From positions 2,046,001 through 2,110,000 of the forward strand of contig NC_091278.1 in NCBI RefSeq assembly GCF_042100115.1: a stretch of 64,000 bases of DNA, read 5' to 3'. The notes beneath the pieces are model-generated. The model had not been told where the DNA came from. It made no database searches and saw nothing but the letters and a program-made list of their open reading frames with translations. The stretch's first letter is position 1, and each line of letters begins with the position of its first letter. The stretch is from Alternaria dauci (Eukaryota; Ascomycota; Dothideomycetes; Pleosporales; Pleosporaceae). Positions 1 to 11,039 of the stretch are shown in pieces. Position numbers and translations under genes: made by a program.

Positions 1-3000
1 CTGCTCGGCAATACGCGAGAGCGCTCCAGGGGAAGACTAACACAGGAAACGCTTCGCTGCTCTTCTCAGACCACGATCACAATGAGGCCGAGTACATCGA
101 CCTCTTCGAAAAAACGGCCAGCAATCCGAAGCGTTCAAAGTCTATATATCTTGCTACCAAGCTTCCTTTGCTGGTACTCTATGGTCACAATCAGGAAGCA
201 GTGGCCCTTGGGGAGATGTTGCTCCCAATGCTGAGCAGTCTTTGGTCTGAAAGGCTGAACTATTCGGTTAGGTATTACCTATCGCTAGCGTACGTGGCTC
301 TTCTTCGAGATGAGCCGAAGCATAGTCGGAAAGGCGAGATGATTCAACACGTTCAAGGTACCCTGAAGCTCCTGGAAGTATGTTGCGTTGTAACTGATGT
401 CAACTACCGGGGTTGGATACATCTTCTTACCGCCGTTCTTGCAGACATCAACGGCGATCCTCCAATGGCGCTGCAAAACTACGAAGCAGCCATGGAGCAT
501 AGCGAACGTTACGATTTCGTTCTGGATGAAGCTTTCGCCCTCGAGCTATACACTGGATGGTTAGTAGAGAAGAAGGCCTACAGGGCGGCTCGGCATTCGC
601 TCAAAGACTGCCTTTCGACATATCGAAGGATGTCGGCGTATGGAAAAGCAAATCACTTTGCTAGCCGCTATGAATGGCTAGTTCACAGCGGCCAATCATT
701 TACAACAGTAGACCAGGCTATACAGACCTCGATTGTAGACACGGGTAATACCGCTTTTAGACTTGAGCAGAACGACCACGAGCATTTCCTGGGGGCGGAA
801 ACCGCAGTCGATCGAACACAGAACTGGGTTGTACCGGAAACGCGGCGCCAGGAGTCTGGCCCAGCTCTACACAACGGCCTTTCGGCCGTGGGCCTCGATA
901 TGCTAGACCTGTCGTCAATCCTAGAGTCGAGTCAAGTGCTATCCAGCGAACTTGTCGTCGATAAACTAATGGCAAAGATGAGTTCGATTCTCCTCGAATC
1001 AACGGGCGGTACCTTGTGCGGCCTGGTGGTTGAAGACCCGCAAATCGAGTGGTCGATTGCATGTGTTGCGACGAACGAGCCTGACAACGATAGCGGGTTC
1101 TCTCCCGGCGTCACATCATTCCCTGCAAGTCAACCTCTGGATACTGTGGATGATGTTGTCGCTCGACAGGTGACACTGTACACACTTCGCTTCCGGGAGA
1201 CGGTCTTTGTCCAGAACTTGTATGAAGATGATCGGTTTTCCAATGTTTCAGACGCCTATTTACAACGGAATCCGGAGGGCAAAGCAGTCATATGTATCCC
1301 AATTCTCCACAGTGACCATTTGCTCGGTTCAATCTACGTCGAAGGCCCGCCAAATTCATTCACTGAGCGCAACACCCAAGTTCTTCGATTACTCGTAAAC
1401 CAGATTTCCATCTCGCTGGCCAATGCCTTGCTCTTCAAAGAAGTGGAAAGAGTCTCTGCCAGCAACGAAGCAATGCTCGAAATGCAGAAACGTGCTCTGT
1501 CGCAGGCGCGAGCGGCAGAGATCAAGGCGAAAGAAGCTGAAGCCATCGCTATACGCAATATGAAGTTAAAAGAAGAGGCTGCCAAGGCAAAGAGTCTTTT
1601 CCTGGCCAACGTATCCCACGAGTTGCGCACTCCCTTGAACGGTGTGATTGGTATGTCTGAGCTGTTGAAGGCTTCACCACTCAACTCTGAACAATCTGGA
1701 TACGCCGATTCGATTCGTGTTTGCGCCGATACACTGCTTTCTATTATCAACGACCTACTGGACTATTCTAAGCTCGAGGCTGGCAAGATGAACGTCTTGG
1801 AGATGCCAATATCACTGTCTGAGACGATTGCCGAGGTCGTACGCGCTCTCGCGTACACGAACGCCGAGCGGGGTCTCAAGACCATTGAGCAGTTGCATTT
1901 GGATCCCGAGATGCTGGTCATGGGCGATCCTGTCCGATTGCACCAAATTCTTATGAATCTGCTGTCTAACAGCTACAAGTTCACGCCACGAGGATCGGTC
2001 ACTGTCCGCGCTGTTGTAGATCAAGAAACCGACGAATGGGCAGACGTAACATGCAGCGTCATAGACACCGGCATTGGTATCCCAGACGAGCAGAAGCAGA
2101 AGCTCTTCCTTCCCTTCTCGCAGATCGAGTCGAGCTCTGCAAGGAGCTACGGTGGTACCGGCCTGGGTCTCAGCATCTGCAAAGCTCTTATTGAGAATGT
2201 CATGCATGGTACCGTGCGCCTTGACAGTCAACCAGGCCAGGGTACAACAGTCACCTTTTCGCTGCGGTTCAAGAAAGTACCGAAGACGCAAGCAGGCAAC
2301 CAGCAGCAAAGAACGCGAGAGCCGGATCCTATGGCGAGGTTCTCAAGCCAGGGGAACAACGGTCATGAGCAGTCATCGGGTACCTGCATCGATCTCTCAA
2401 CCATACCCAGGCGAGACCTTCGGGTATGCATTGCGGAAGACAACCTGATCAACCAGCGCATTGCAATCAGTTTCGTGCAAAAGCTCGGCTTCAAGTGCGA
2501 CGCCTATCTCGACGGCTTTAAGACGATTGACGCTCTGGAACGCGCTTCAGAAAATGGCCGGCCTTTCCACTTGGTGCTCATGGACGTGCAGATGCCGCAT
2601 TGTGACGGTTACGAGGGTAAGGCTAACCTTTCATGCCTATTAGCATCCAGATAACTGACACAAGTGCAGCCACAAAACTCATCCGCAAGCATCCCAATCC
2701 TGAGATCCGGAACGTACTCATCATTGCCATGACCGCTTCAGCTATTCAAGGCGATCGTGAGAAATGTCTCGACTCCGGTATGTTCCAACGCAATTTCGCC
2801 ATTTGTAAAGAAACATGCTAACTGTTGCGCAGGAATGAACAACTACCTAGCCAAGCCCGTGCGCGCGCAGACACTCAAAGCACTGTTGGATTCCTACCTG
2901 AACAAAAATAACGAGGTGGAAGAGATCCCTAACTTGGCGATTGAAGCAAAGAAGCTGGTCAAAGAAGCGTTGAATGAGGCGGCAGCGCTGCCTGATGTCA

Positions 3001-3194
3001 CGAGTGGGAACGGAGATTTGGAGAAACAGGAGGACCGCAATGGAAGTTCAAGTGTTGCAGAAAAGGTGAAGAATGGAGTTGCGACAGCAGAGAGGGATGC
3101 GAAGAAAATTGAACGACCAAGCAGTGTGAGGATGAGCACTACGCAGCATATACTACCCAACGGTAGGACAGAACCTGTGCCACCTTCGGAGTAG
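1..3194 (+). CDS. Hybrid sensor histidine kinase, group X-like (5' partial)
   Basis: C-terminal 1027 residues of a fungal hybrid histidine kinase; the frame is open from base 3, so the start lies left of the window. Exons end at 2616, then 2670-2777 and 2833-3194 (introns 53 and 55 bp, GT-AG). In order: a helical, repeat-like region to about 850; a GAF domain about 930-1440; a helical linker; HisKA with the phospho-accepting His in SHELRTP (codon 1617-1619); HATPase with N box (HQILMNLLSNS), DTGIGIP and GGTGLGLSI; and a receiver with acceptor Asp in LMDVQMP (2583-2585) and Lys in YLAKPV. Both introns fall inside the receiver. A GAF-HK-REC order with a long helical N-terminal part is known for group X enzymes (Chk1, S. 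pombe Mak2/Mak3), which feed stress phosphorelays. The expected N-terminal kinase-like and ATPase domains are outside the window, so the class is inferred. Confidence 0.9.
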
Positions 3195-4178
3195 AGGCTC
3201 ACTGATTTGGGGAGTTGAGGGGTTGAGGGAGGAGACGTTGTTGTTCATTTACGGACGGCTTTCGTCCGCTCGCTTTGTCATCGGTGCATTGCACGGCGTT
3301 CGTTTTGTACTCACAAAGGTACCAGGGAGGACAAAATGGCATTTCTACTTCGTCGCAGTATCCCCGCTGATAGCGCCTCTTCTCTATCGAAGATGCAATT
3401 CTAGAGCATCCATCTTCACTGTAATCATTGATATCTCGAGTCGTCCGTCGATTCGGCCGACTCTGACTATGCAGACACCTACTACACAAAGAAAATCACA
3501 CGCCAGCATGTCAGTCTGCGCATCCTGTATAACTCACAGTCAAGAGGCCCGACATCCCTGACGCGTAAGCCCGTCCGCATCACCTACCTCACGGCGCCTT
3601 TGCACTCGCCGGAAGGTCGGCCAAAACGTGGACCGGGCGTCAGACTCGATCCTCTCCACGCCGCGAGCGTGTCGCCAGCCCCACCTTTTATTACCGCCGA
3701 CGCAGCAAAATACCGCAACCCCTGGGCTTCTGTCCACGAGCCACAGTGGCTCAACAGAGCAGTGGCTCGCCGTGGCACAGTCGCCAATCAGTCGATCTTG
3801 GAGTCAAAGTTCCGTAACACGAACGTTGACATTGTACAGCGGGACGATGATGATGGTTTAATCTCACCAGCTGGATCTGCATGTCAGAATGGGCTTGCGT
3901 CACCCCCTCGCTCTGCCCCCTTCGGCTACCGGCATGTGCCTCAATTGGACTGCTGGGTTAGCCGGCCTTTGGTTGTTGGCAGAGGGTTGAGTTTCTGGTT
4001 CCTTTCCCACCTGGATCTTCTCCTGTGATTCCCTTCCATGGTTCACTTTTTCTTCCACGATACACTATTCACACTGACCTAGGCCTATTTACATATGATA
4101 TTGATCTTTCTTACCTGCACAATTTTTGATACGAACTCACCACTACCTTGAACACAACAGACCACGCTGAGCTACACA
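3195..4178. other. Intergenic, no convincing gene
   Basis: Holds the 3' flank of the histidine kinase and the leader of the next gene. The last 150 bases are CT-rich and AT-rich, like a fungal promoter and 5' leader. Open frames here (for example 3600-4028 plus) have no family-like pattern. Confidence 0.5.
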
Positions 4179-4985
4179 ATGGACAACGTGTCCCAACGAC
4201 AATCTCTAGAACACAAGCGGCACCACCACTTCGGCCGCCACCGCAGCGGAAGCTACCTCTCCAGACGCTCCTCTTCGCACTCTACTGCACCCGACACATC
4301 ACCCCACATCTTCCAAGGCACAGATGCCGTGCCCCAGAATCGCAAAGTCACACTCCAACGCGTCATAGACACCCACCATGCCCTTGAACTCAAACATGGT
4401 AATACCGCACAAACACCCACGAGCACCACCAGCAACGATCGCCCGACTTCGTCATCCTCATCCATGTCCTCGGACCCTTTTACAATAGACTTTGCCGACA
4501 TGTCGTTTCCCGACGCCGAAGTCCGCGCATTTCGGTACTTGCAAAGGAGATGGGATCCCAAAACCTATTGCACGCCGGACCCAGAGTTTGCGAGTGTGAT
4601 TCTAGGACGACGAGAAAAGTTTGAGGAGACGGCTATCAAGCACTTTTTCAGTCGCGTCGCGCTGTGGGATGCGAGTAGCGAGGAGAAACACGAAGCTGGT
4701 ATGACGCGCAGTGTCTTCTTCTTCCGTAACAGGCGGCGGAGGAGGTCGAGGGCGAAGAGCGATGCGAGTCGCATGCTGGGGGTGCCGGAGGGGGATGACA
4801 GGGAGAAGGAGGATGAGGGGTTGGAAGCATTAAAGGAGGTGACTACGAGGGAAGGGTTGGCGCAGTTACTATGGACGTTGGTGCATACGGATGAGGAGCT
4901 GGCGAGACTGAGGGAGGAGTGTATGGATGCGTTGAAGGAGTTGTACCGGCTGACTGTCACGAGGGTGGACAGGGACGGGTGTTGA
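4179..4985 (+). CDS. Hypothetical protein, 268 aa
   Basis: Single-exon gene; I do not recognise the family. The first 100 residues are His-, Ser- and Thr-rich and look disordered. The middle (about residues 105-165) is compact and aromatic, with FRYLQRRWDPKTYC and an F-E-E-T-A-I-K-H-F-F helix. A very basic run of Arg (RNRRRRRSR, about residue 180) could act as a nuclear localisation signal. The C-terminal 60 residues are strongly helical (GLEALKEVTTREGLAQLLW onward). The ATG at 4179 follows ACACA and is the first in frame. The length, composition and clean stop support a real gene, but the function is unknown. Confidence 0.6.
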   Translation: MDNVSQRQSLEHKRHHHFGRHRSGSYLSRRSSSHSTAPDTSPHIFQGTDAVPQNRKVTLQRVIDTHHALELKHGNTAQTPTSTTSNDRPTSSSSSMSSDPFTIDFADMSFPDAEVRAFRYLQRRWDPKTYCTPDPEFASVILGRREKFEETAIKHFFSRVALWDASSEEKHEAGMTRSVFFFRNRRRRRSRAKSDASRMLGVPEGDDREKEDEGLEALKEVTTREGLAQLLWTLVHTDEELARLREECMDALKELYRLTVTRVDRDGC

Positions 4986-5579
4986 GGTGGGGATGGGATG
5001 GTCTGGCTCAGGCGGTATCTGTTGTTTTGTGTGGACTTCGAAAATACTGCAACATCGGTACCTACATTTCATGCTTGTTGTGGTTGTGTACAGGTCCAGT
5101 TTTGAAGAGCTGTCGCATGTACTGAGGATTGAAGCATACATCATTGTCTGTACTCCCAGACTGTTAATACAAAGTACCTCAAGTACCTCAAGTACCTCTC
5201 GGACACAGGTTCAATTTGAGCCTGCTAAGTTGGGTTACCGCGTATGCCTTTACAAGACCATTGTGGATTCCGGAGTGCGGAGATGCCGCCAGGCGTGCGC
5301 TTAGTGAGTTGGTCTTGGACAAAGCAAAATCAAGGTGCGTTCGAAGAGTCATTGTGAACCAGAAGAATACCACGCGATGACGCCTATCTATGCACTGAAG
5401 AGCGATGCCAGTATGGATCATGGCCCTCGAGTGCGATGCGTTGGCAAAGCGTGTAAGGACAACGCGAGGTACTCACGCCTATATCCCAGCAGATCTCCGC
5501 TTCCGATCGGAACCAATTCCATCGTGCATCTCAACCTTGGGTGAAACCAACTCACAAACACAACTACGTTCCACCCATC
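4986..5579. other. Intergenic with a short 9-bp direct repeat
   Basis: No gene seen. Three back-to-back copies of AAGTACCTC lie at 5172-5198. The rest is the leader of the hydrolase gene. Confidence 0.5.
5172..5198. repeat. Three copies of a 9-bp repeat
   Basis: AAGTACCTC repeated three times without gaps in the hydrolase promoter region. Confidence 0.9.
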
Positions 5580-6459
5580 ATGCCGTTCCTTGAAATCGGA
5601 TACAAGCGCCTCCACTACTCAGATCTGAAACCGCAAGATGGAAATATACGCGAGACGTTCATCTTCATGCACGGGCTGGGCTCTTCGCAGAATTACTACT
5701 TTGCAGTAACTCAGAGCCTGGTCGCAAGCGGATTCCGCTGCATCGCCTTTGACAATACGGGAGCGGGGCGGTCGACCTACACTTTTGTCGAGCAGAGTAT
5801 TGAGACTCTGGCAGAAGATGTAATGGGGGTTTTGGACGCGTTGGAAGTCGAGAAGGCTGTGTTCGTTGGGCACAGTATGGGAGGGTACGTCAGCAACAGC
5901 AACCTCCCTGGGCAGACCCTTGGAAGCCTCGACGCGACGATACCAAGACAGCTGACGGGCTTATAGTATTGTAGGCGCACATCTTGCGGCTGAGCGAAGC
6001 GATCGCATCGTAGCAGCTGTGTTGATCGGCCCAGTCTATCCCAACCCAGGCTCAGCCCTCCGCTTCCAAGAACGGATTGAAAACGTGACAAAAAACGGTA
6101 TGCAGCCCATGGCCGACGCCGTCCCCCAAGCTGCAGTCGGAAAGAAGGCTTCTCCGCTCGTCAAAGCGATGATCCGCGAGTTGCTGCTAGCACAAGATCC
6201 AGCCGGATACATATCCAACTGCCGAGTCATTTTCAATGCAAAGCCGCCCCGTTACAGCAAGATCAGCGTGCCTGTACTTATTCTCGTCGGTGACGAGGAC
6301 ACGAGTGCGCCACTGGAAGGGTGTAAGAAGATGTTTGATGAGATTGAGCATGGTGAGAAGAAGCTGGAGGTTATGAAGGGAATTGGGCACTGGCACTGTC
6401 TTGAAGCATTCGACGACGTGGCGACATTGATAGAGGAGTTTTATCGTGAGATTCAGTAG
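5580..6459 (+). CDS. Alpha/beta hydrolase fold protein, 265 aa
   Basis: Two exons, 5580-5884 and 5967-6459, with an 82-bp GT-AG intron directly after the nucleophile elbow. The family triad is visible: Ser in GHSMGG, Asp in VGDEDT, His in GIGHWH. The oxyanion-hole motif HGLGSS lies near residue 30. The length fits a single-domain hydrolase with a short cap, of the type related to 3-oxoadipate enol-lactonase and esterases. No signal peptide or membrane segment is seen, so it is probably cytosolic. The substrate cannot be told from sequence. The ATG at 5580 was chosen because MPFLEIGYKRLHY starts the first beta strand of the fold; the upstream open frame has no earlier ATG. Confidence 0.88.
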
Positions 6460-8220
6460 ATTAGTCGTAACGGGTTATTTCCGATAAAGCGCGGAACGGG
6501 GTAGTGGAGAAGTTCGGTATCCGTTCCATCGCACAGGCCTTGTTACAGTACCTGCGAACGGGTCAACAGGAGCAGAACACATGCCATGTCATACCGCCAT
6601 TTCTTGAAATGTTTCACGGGGTGTGCGCAATGTGAACTGTGGGGAGGGCAGTGAAGAGAGGTTCAGAGAGACACCACGTGCGAGGCGATCTTCCAGACGG
6701 TAACCCTAGCGACGACTAGCGCAGCGGAAGCAAAAGCTGCAGGATGCAGGCTGCAGATGCAGACTCATCTCCGCGTGCGAGTACGGTAGGATGCAGTTGG
6801 TTGGTGTTGTGGTGCCGCATGACATGGTCATTGGCGGCGTCCCTGGCCCGATCAAGCGCATTGGACGTGGGCTTGGCGCATGTCCGCATGGGTTCCACCT
6901 CTGAAAGTGTTTGCAGCGGATAGATACACTGTAAGCAGTAAGGCAGCGGGCCGAGCATCCACAGGACATTGCAACAGACGCCGTCCCACAGCCACTTGAT
7001 TCGTGTCGAGTGAGACGGGCAAAGCTGGTGGGAGATATTTCGGGCTGGTGGTGATGCAGGGTTCTGCGGTTCTGCGCCTATACCCGTCGCAGCGGTTCTG
7101 TGTAATGTGCCCTGCCGACGACACACCCCCTCTCAGCAGTGCCCACGATGTCATGCGCGGCGCTTCATTCGGCATCCTCCCACCCTTCACGCTCGACATT
7201 TCCGCGTGCGCTTGCCCGAGTCGAGAGTGTGCCATCTTGGCCCAATGTCGCTGGCCCGGCGCTCTTTGATTTGATTCGATCCTTCCCGCCGTCTGTGCAG
7301 CAGGCCCAAGGTGGCGCCGGATCGTCTTGTCGGTAGACGAGGCTGCCTCTCGCTGCTTGCGTCTATTCGACATGGCCTCGCGCCCTCGTTGCCTTATCAC
7401 GAGCCAACACAGCGATCCGCACGCTAGATTGCGTGTGTGGTGGTAGCCCACGTCTTCTCTCACATGTGAAAGCCGACGACATCATACAGCAGTCTCTTGC
7501 AGTCTCTCCCCTCTGGCACTTCGCGCGACTCTTACTGTGACATATTTAGTGCATCTGTCATGCTCCGTCTCGAACGCACGGAAGCTAACCAAGTCGTTCT
7601 CCAGTTTAATCGCGCCACTAGTCTTTCACGCTCCTAGCCTACTACAGGCCCCGGAAATCGAATCGGATCCTGCGAGGCGGTGAACTCTCAACCCTTTTGC
7701 GTAGAGCCGCCCACGCGCTTGGCTCACACTCCGTCAAAAGATCGCGCATGCCGTGCGTCTTGCATGTCTAGCAGGGTCTGGGCCAACCAACGGCCAGGAT
7801 CGACCATTGGGTCGTTTGCACCCTCTTCTTTATATACTAGCACCTAGTTCCCCTCCTACTGACCGCGGTCGATTCAATAGTCCTCCAGGCGGGTCTCGCG
7901 GTTCGTCACTTGACTGACCTAGCAAGTACTGGCGTCGCATAGCCTGCCTGTGATTCCAGTTCCCATTCTCTGATATCTCTGGCCTGTGTGCTCCTCGCGA
8001 GGAAATTCAAATTCGTGGATTTCGGTGTGTTGGCACTGGCTGCTGGTATGGGCTTTTTACCCCTTGAGCACAGAGCCTTCCTATTTGGATACTGATATCC
8101 GATCTAGACGACTACCGAGATTATACACGAACTAAGGCCATATTAACGATTCAATTCTCCTAGAGACAACCATCTCATATCTACGTCACTGTCCTTTTTC
8201 TGGTCTTTGATAGATCGGCG
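6460..8220. other. Long intergenic region / leader of next gene
   Basis: 1.76 kb without a supportable gene. Minus-strand frames (6852-7463 and others) are open only because of base composition and show no family pattern. From about 7800 the sequence becomes CT-rich, with several short ATG-stop frames (for example at 8048), consistent with a long promoter and 5' leader for the gene starting at 8221. Confidence 0.5.
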
Positions 8221-9126
8221 ATGAATCGAACAGACAGTGTCGCGGGTTCCTATCTACCCAAGATCCCCAGTCAAGAGCCGCTACCCAATCCTACCACCAT
8301 ACGGCACCGCAACAAACCTCACAGAAGCAACGCCCCATCCTTTTCTTCCACCCAGGCTGCGACTATGGAACCGCGCCGACCAGTATCAGAGCAGCGCTCA
8401 AGACCATTCCACCGTCAACAATCAACCACCTCGTCATCAGAAAACTCAAAAAGCCGGTCGCAAAGCCGTGGCCATGGCTCAAAACCCTCGTCGAGGCGCA
8501 CTTCTTGTACCATTGTAGACCCGTCAAGACCGGCGCGTCACTACCGAATGAAGAGCCACCAAACACCTCTTACGGCAACCAGCCAGGACATTGACGACGT
8601 CCTCGCCCTACACTTCCGCAGCTGCAGCATCTTCACCAATCCATCCTACCACTCGAATTCTGGCCTGCCTAGCCCAACCTTATCCCAAGGCGGCGACGCA
8701 ACCTTTGGTTTCCCCAGCGCAGCCACGCGTTTCAGTTCCGACAGTCTGCGCATCGTCGAAGAAACACCCCTGCACCACCAGCGCCGCCGCAGCGAAGACA
8801 CCATCGCAGAAGAACAAACCAACAACACGACTATGCACTGGACCTCGCCGTGTACGCGCAAACGCGAGTATGAAAGGATCGACAAGGCCAACAGCGGTCT
8901 TCGGGGCTTCTTCCGCAAAGTAACACCGCGATGTGTTTCAGGTCCGCAGGAAAAGTTTTACTCGGAGAAAGACCACTCAGATGCTGGTTCTGTGCGGCGT
9001 TATCGCCTGCAGGATCTTGAGGACGATGCGCACGTGGATGAGAAGCATGATGCGAGACCGAGGACGAGTCCGGTGCCTAGACCAGGGTCGAGGCCGGGGA
9101 TTGCGAAGAGGTGGACGTGTTTTTAG
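8221..9126 (+). CDS. Hypothetical basic low-complexity protein, 301 aa
   Basis: Single exon from ATG 8221 to TAG 9126; family not recognised. The first 110 residues are Ser/Arg/Pro-rich and probably disordered, ending in a basic stretch (SSRRTSCTIVDPSRPARHY). A short ordered-looking block, DIDDVLALHFRSCSIFTNPSY, lies near residues 123-143. The C-terminal third holds another compact block, LRGFFRKVTPRCVSG (about 228-242), then an acidic/basic tail. No signal peptide or membrane helix is seen. The two conserved-looking islands in a disordered chain suggest a scaffold or regulatory protein, which is inference only. Confidence 0.6.
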   Translation: MNRTDSVAGSYLPKIPSQEPLPNPTTIRHRNKPHRSNAPSFSSTQAATMEPRRPVSEQRSRPFHRQQSTTSSSENSKSRSQSRGHGSKPSSRRTSCTIVDPSRPARHYRMKSHQTPLTATSQDIDDVLALHFRSCSIFTNPSYHSNSGLPSPTLSQGGDATFGFPSAATRFSSDSLRIVEETPLHHQRRRSEDTIAEEQTNNTTMHWTSPCTRKREYERIDKANSGLRGFFRKVTPRCVSGPQEKFYSEKDHSDAGSVRRYRLQDLEDDAHVDEKHDARPRTSPVPRPGSRPGIAKRWTCF

Positions 9127-9520
9127 ATGAGGAAGAGGAGAATAGGAGAGAGCGACAGAGAGCATATTACGCAGCGACGATTTTGACATATTTTGCGCGG
9201 CATTGAAAAGAGGCGTTTGCTATAACGATACCCACGGCATGTTTTGTTGTTTTGCTGGTTTGTTATCGACGAGGAGAGAGTTTGCATTATACCAACTGAT
9301 ACGTTTATAGAGTAGAAGTTTGTCCTTTAATTTATAGTTTATCGCATTGATTAAAAGTTCTGCACTGGTTTGGTACATTCGACGTGCTACTTGTGTTGCG
9401 CAATAATCTGTGAGCCTTGTACTAGTTCAAAGAACGACTACATGACGCGCGGGCATGCTGTAAACGCGATACAATGGAAATGAATTAAGTCGTCTGCGTT
9501 GATATAGTGGTATATGGTAT
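9127..9520. other. Convergent 3' flanks
   Basis: About 400 bp between the plus-strand gene ending at 9126 and the minus-strand cytochrome b5 ending at 9521. AT-rich, with TTTAATTTATAG-like blocks typical of fungal 3' ends. No gene seen. Confidence 0.5.
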
Positions 9521-9983
9521 CTATAACTTGGACTCTTCCTTGACTGTGCCAATCTTCAGTTTGGGTGCGTATTTCTTCAATACGCCCTCATTGTGGTACT
9601 GCATTTCTGTTAGTAAACTCATTCGTCACGTTTGATACAGTCCCTCCTTTGATCTAATCAAGGGTTTAGCTTGTTGGATGCCCAGCGGTACTGGGACCCA
9701 GGCGCGTCACAGATGCCAGCCAGCCAGCCTTGCGGAGAACACGCACGTGACACATGTTCCCACCACTCACTTTGCCCCTCCCTGTAGATCCCAATCAAAA
9801 ACGTACCTTCCAAAACTGCTTGCTTGCATCCTTTCCACCCACTCTCTTCAGAATCTTGGCACCGCCTGGGTGCTCGTCGACAAACGAATCCATCTTGTAC
9901 ACATCGCTGTCGATTATTATGTACAGTCCCTTCTCGACCGTGTTGTGCTCGGCGACTTGCTTGGCGGTGAGAGACTCGGACAT
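9521..9983 (-). CDS. Small soluble cytochrome b5 domain protein, 84 aa
   Basis: Two exons on the minus strand, 9983-9807 and 9598-9521, with a 208-bp intron (donor GTACGT, acceptor TGCAG). The product is a bare cytochrome b5 fold: the heme-binding HPGG motif ([15 protein letters not shown]) and the second heme-ligand His in FWKYHNEGVL, which is completed across the splice site. It lacks the C-terminal membrane tail of ER cytochrome b5 and any fused reductase or desaturase. It is therefore likely a soluble electron carrier or heme-binding protein. I chose the start [14 protein letters not shown]; an in-frame ATG eight codons upstream (10007) would add MRNPPKLN. Confidence 0.85.
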
Positions 9984-10330
9984 GTTGAGTTTGGGTGGAT
10001 TGCGCAACGGGCGACTGAGCTTGGTCGGCGTTTGAAAAGGTCGCGTCGGCGATGGCGTGTCGGGTCTAGGTGGACGGTTTGTTGCGTTCTGGCGGCGCGA
10101 TAACTGGTGAGTTCAACTCTGGGTGTAAAAAGTGAAGAAAAAACACTGATGAGGGAATCTGGGGTTGTATGGGGTAGAGAGTCTAGAGAAATAGTTCAGG
10201 CTGGGGCTCGGTCGTGGAGGTCGGCGGGTGTGGAGTCGAGGTATGCCGAGGTTGATGAGGCGCGCTAACTTAGGGCCTGCCTGTATAGTAAGCTGGACTG
10301 CACGCATCATGATTGGTTTGCTGGTGTGTT

Positions 10331-10414
10331 GGAACGTCATTCTCGCCTTGTAAATCACTTATTATCATCCTTGGGACGTCATTCTCGCTTTGCGAATTAC
10401 TTATCATCATCCTT
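10331..10414. repeat. Diverged 42-bp tandem duplication
   Basis: Two adjacent 42-bp copies, 10331-10372 and 10373-10414. By eye they differ at six positions, all transitions. The second copy overlaps the 3' end of the coding relic at 10397-10667. Confidence 0.8.
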
Positions 10415-10667
10415 CGACTGTCTTCTACTTCTGTCGAAGCTTCGCAACGCTTCTTCCAAGGTAACCTTGGAAGGCTTGCAGACTTCATCTCCAGAGTCTG
10501 CATCTGTAGTCGACGCAAGGTGCGTCGTTAGGTTGAGTTCGTACATAATACGTACCTTCAAAGTAGTCTTTATCCTCCCTGAAAACAGCCTTTCTCAAGA
10601 AGCACTTCTTTCCATCCCGTCTTAGGCCACAACAGAGCTTACGCAACGCGTCCAGTAGACATACTAC
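10397..10667 (-). pseudogene. Possible decayed gene fragment
   Basis: On the minus strand, 10667-10556 and 10503-10397 join across a 52-bp GT-AG intron (donor GTACGT, acceptor CTACAG). They give about 72 residues with protein-like composition, including LLDALRKLCCGLRRDGKKCF and KVTLEEALRSFDRS, ending at TAA in the 42-bp repeat. Upstream (to about 10870) a related-looking frame (SQYRRVAASNYLFQENIL) is broken by stops. No start codon or family could be assigned. It may be the 3' end of a degraded gene or mobile element. Weak evidence. Confidence 0.35.
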
Positions 10668-11039
10668 CTAGGTAAGACACCATTCTATGTCAAGATGTTC
10701 TCCTGGAACAGATAGTTGGACGCCGCTACTCGACGGTATTGCGAGGCAGATGGCTACGAGCGAACGCGTCTAGTTCCGACTGCGCCAATTGGCATTGGAA
10801 GTCTAACAGCCATGGTCATAGAAAGGTTCGAGAACGAGTATTCAGCCTTTGAAGGGTACAGTATGTTCGGCAAGCCATGATCTATTGCGGAAGATGGCAC
10901 AGTGTGGAGAGAGTTCTGGTCTGATAGCTGACAAGAAGGGACAAGGCTACTTCTTCAAGCATGCTACATGCAGAATACTCAAACCAAACCAATATGTACA
11001 TGTGCTCTAACCCCACACCACCCACGACGTGATACACAT
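10668..11039. other. Intergenic
   Basis: Contains the interrupted minus-strand frame mentioned for the upstream relic (to about 10870). Starts with the palindrome TACCTAGGTA (10665-10674). No intact gene. Confidence 0.4.

Noticed and set aside
6852..7463. 203-codon minus-strand open frame
   Set aside because: No family pattern, low-complexity composition, lies in a likely promoter and leader region.
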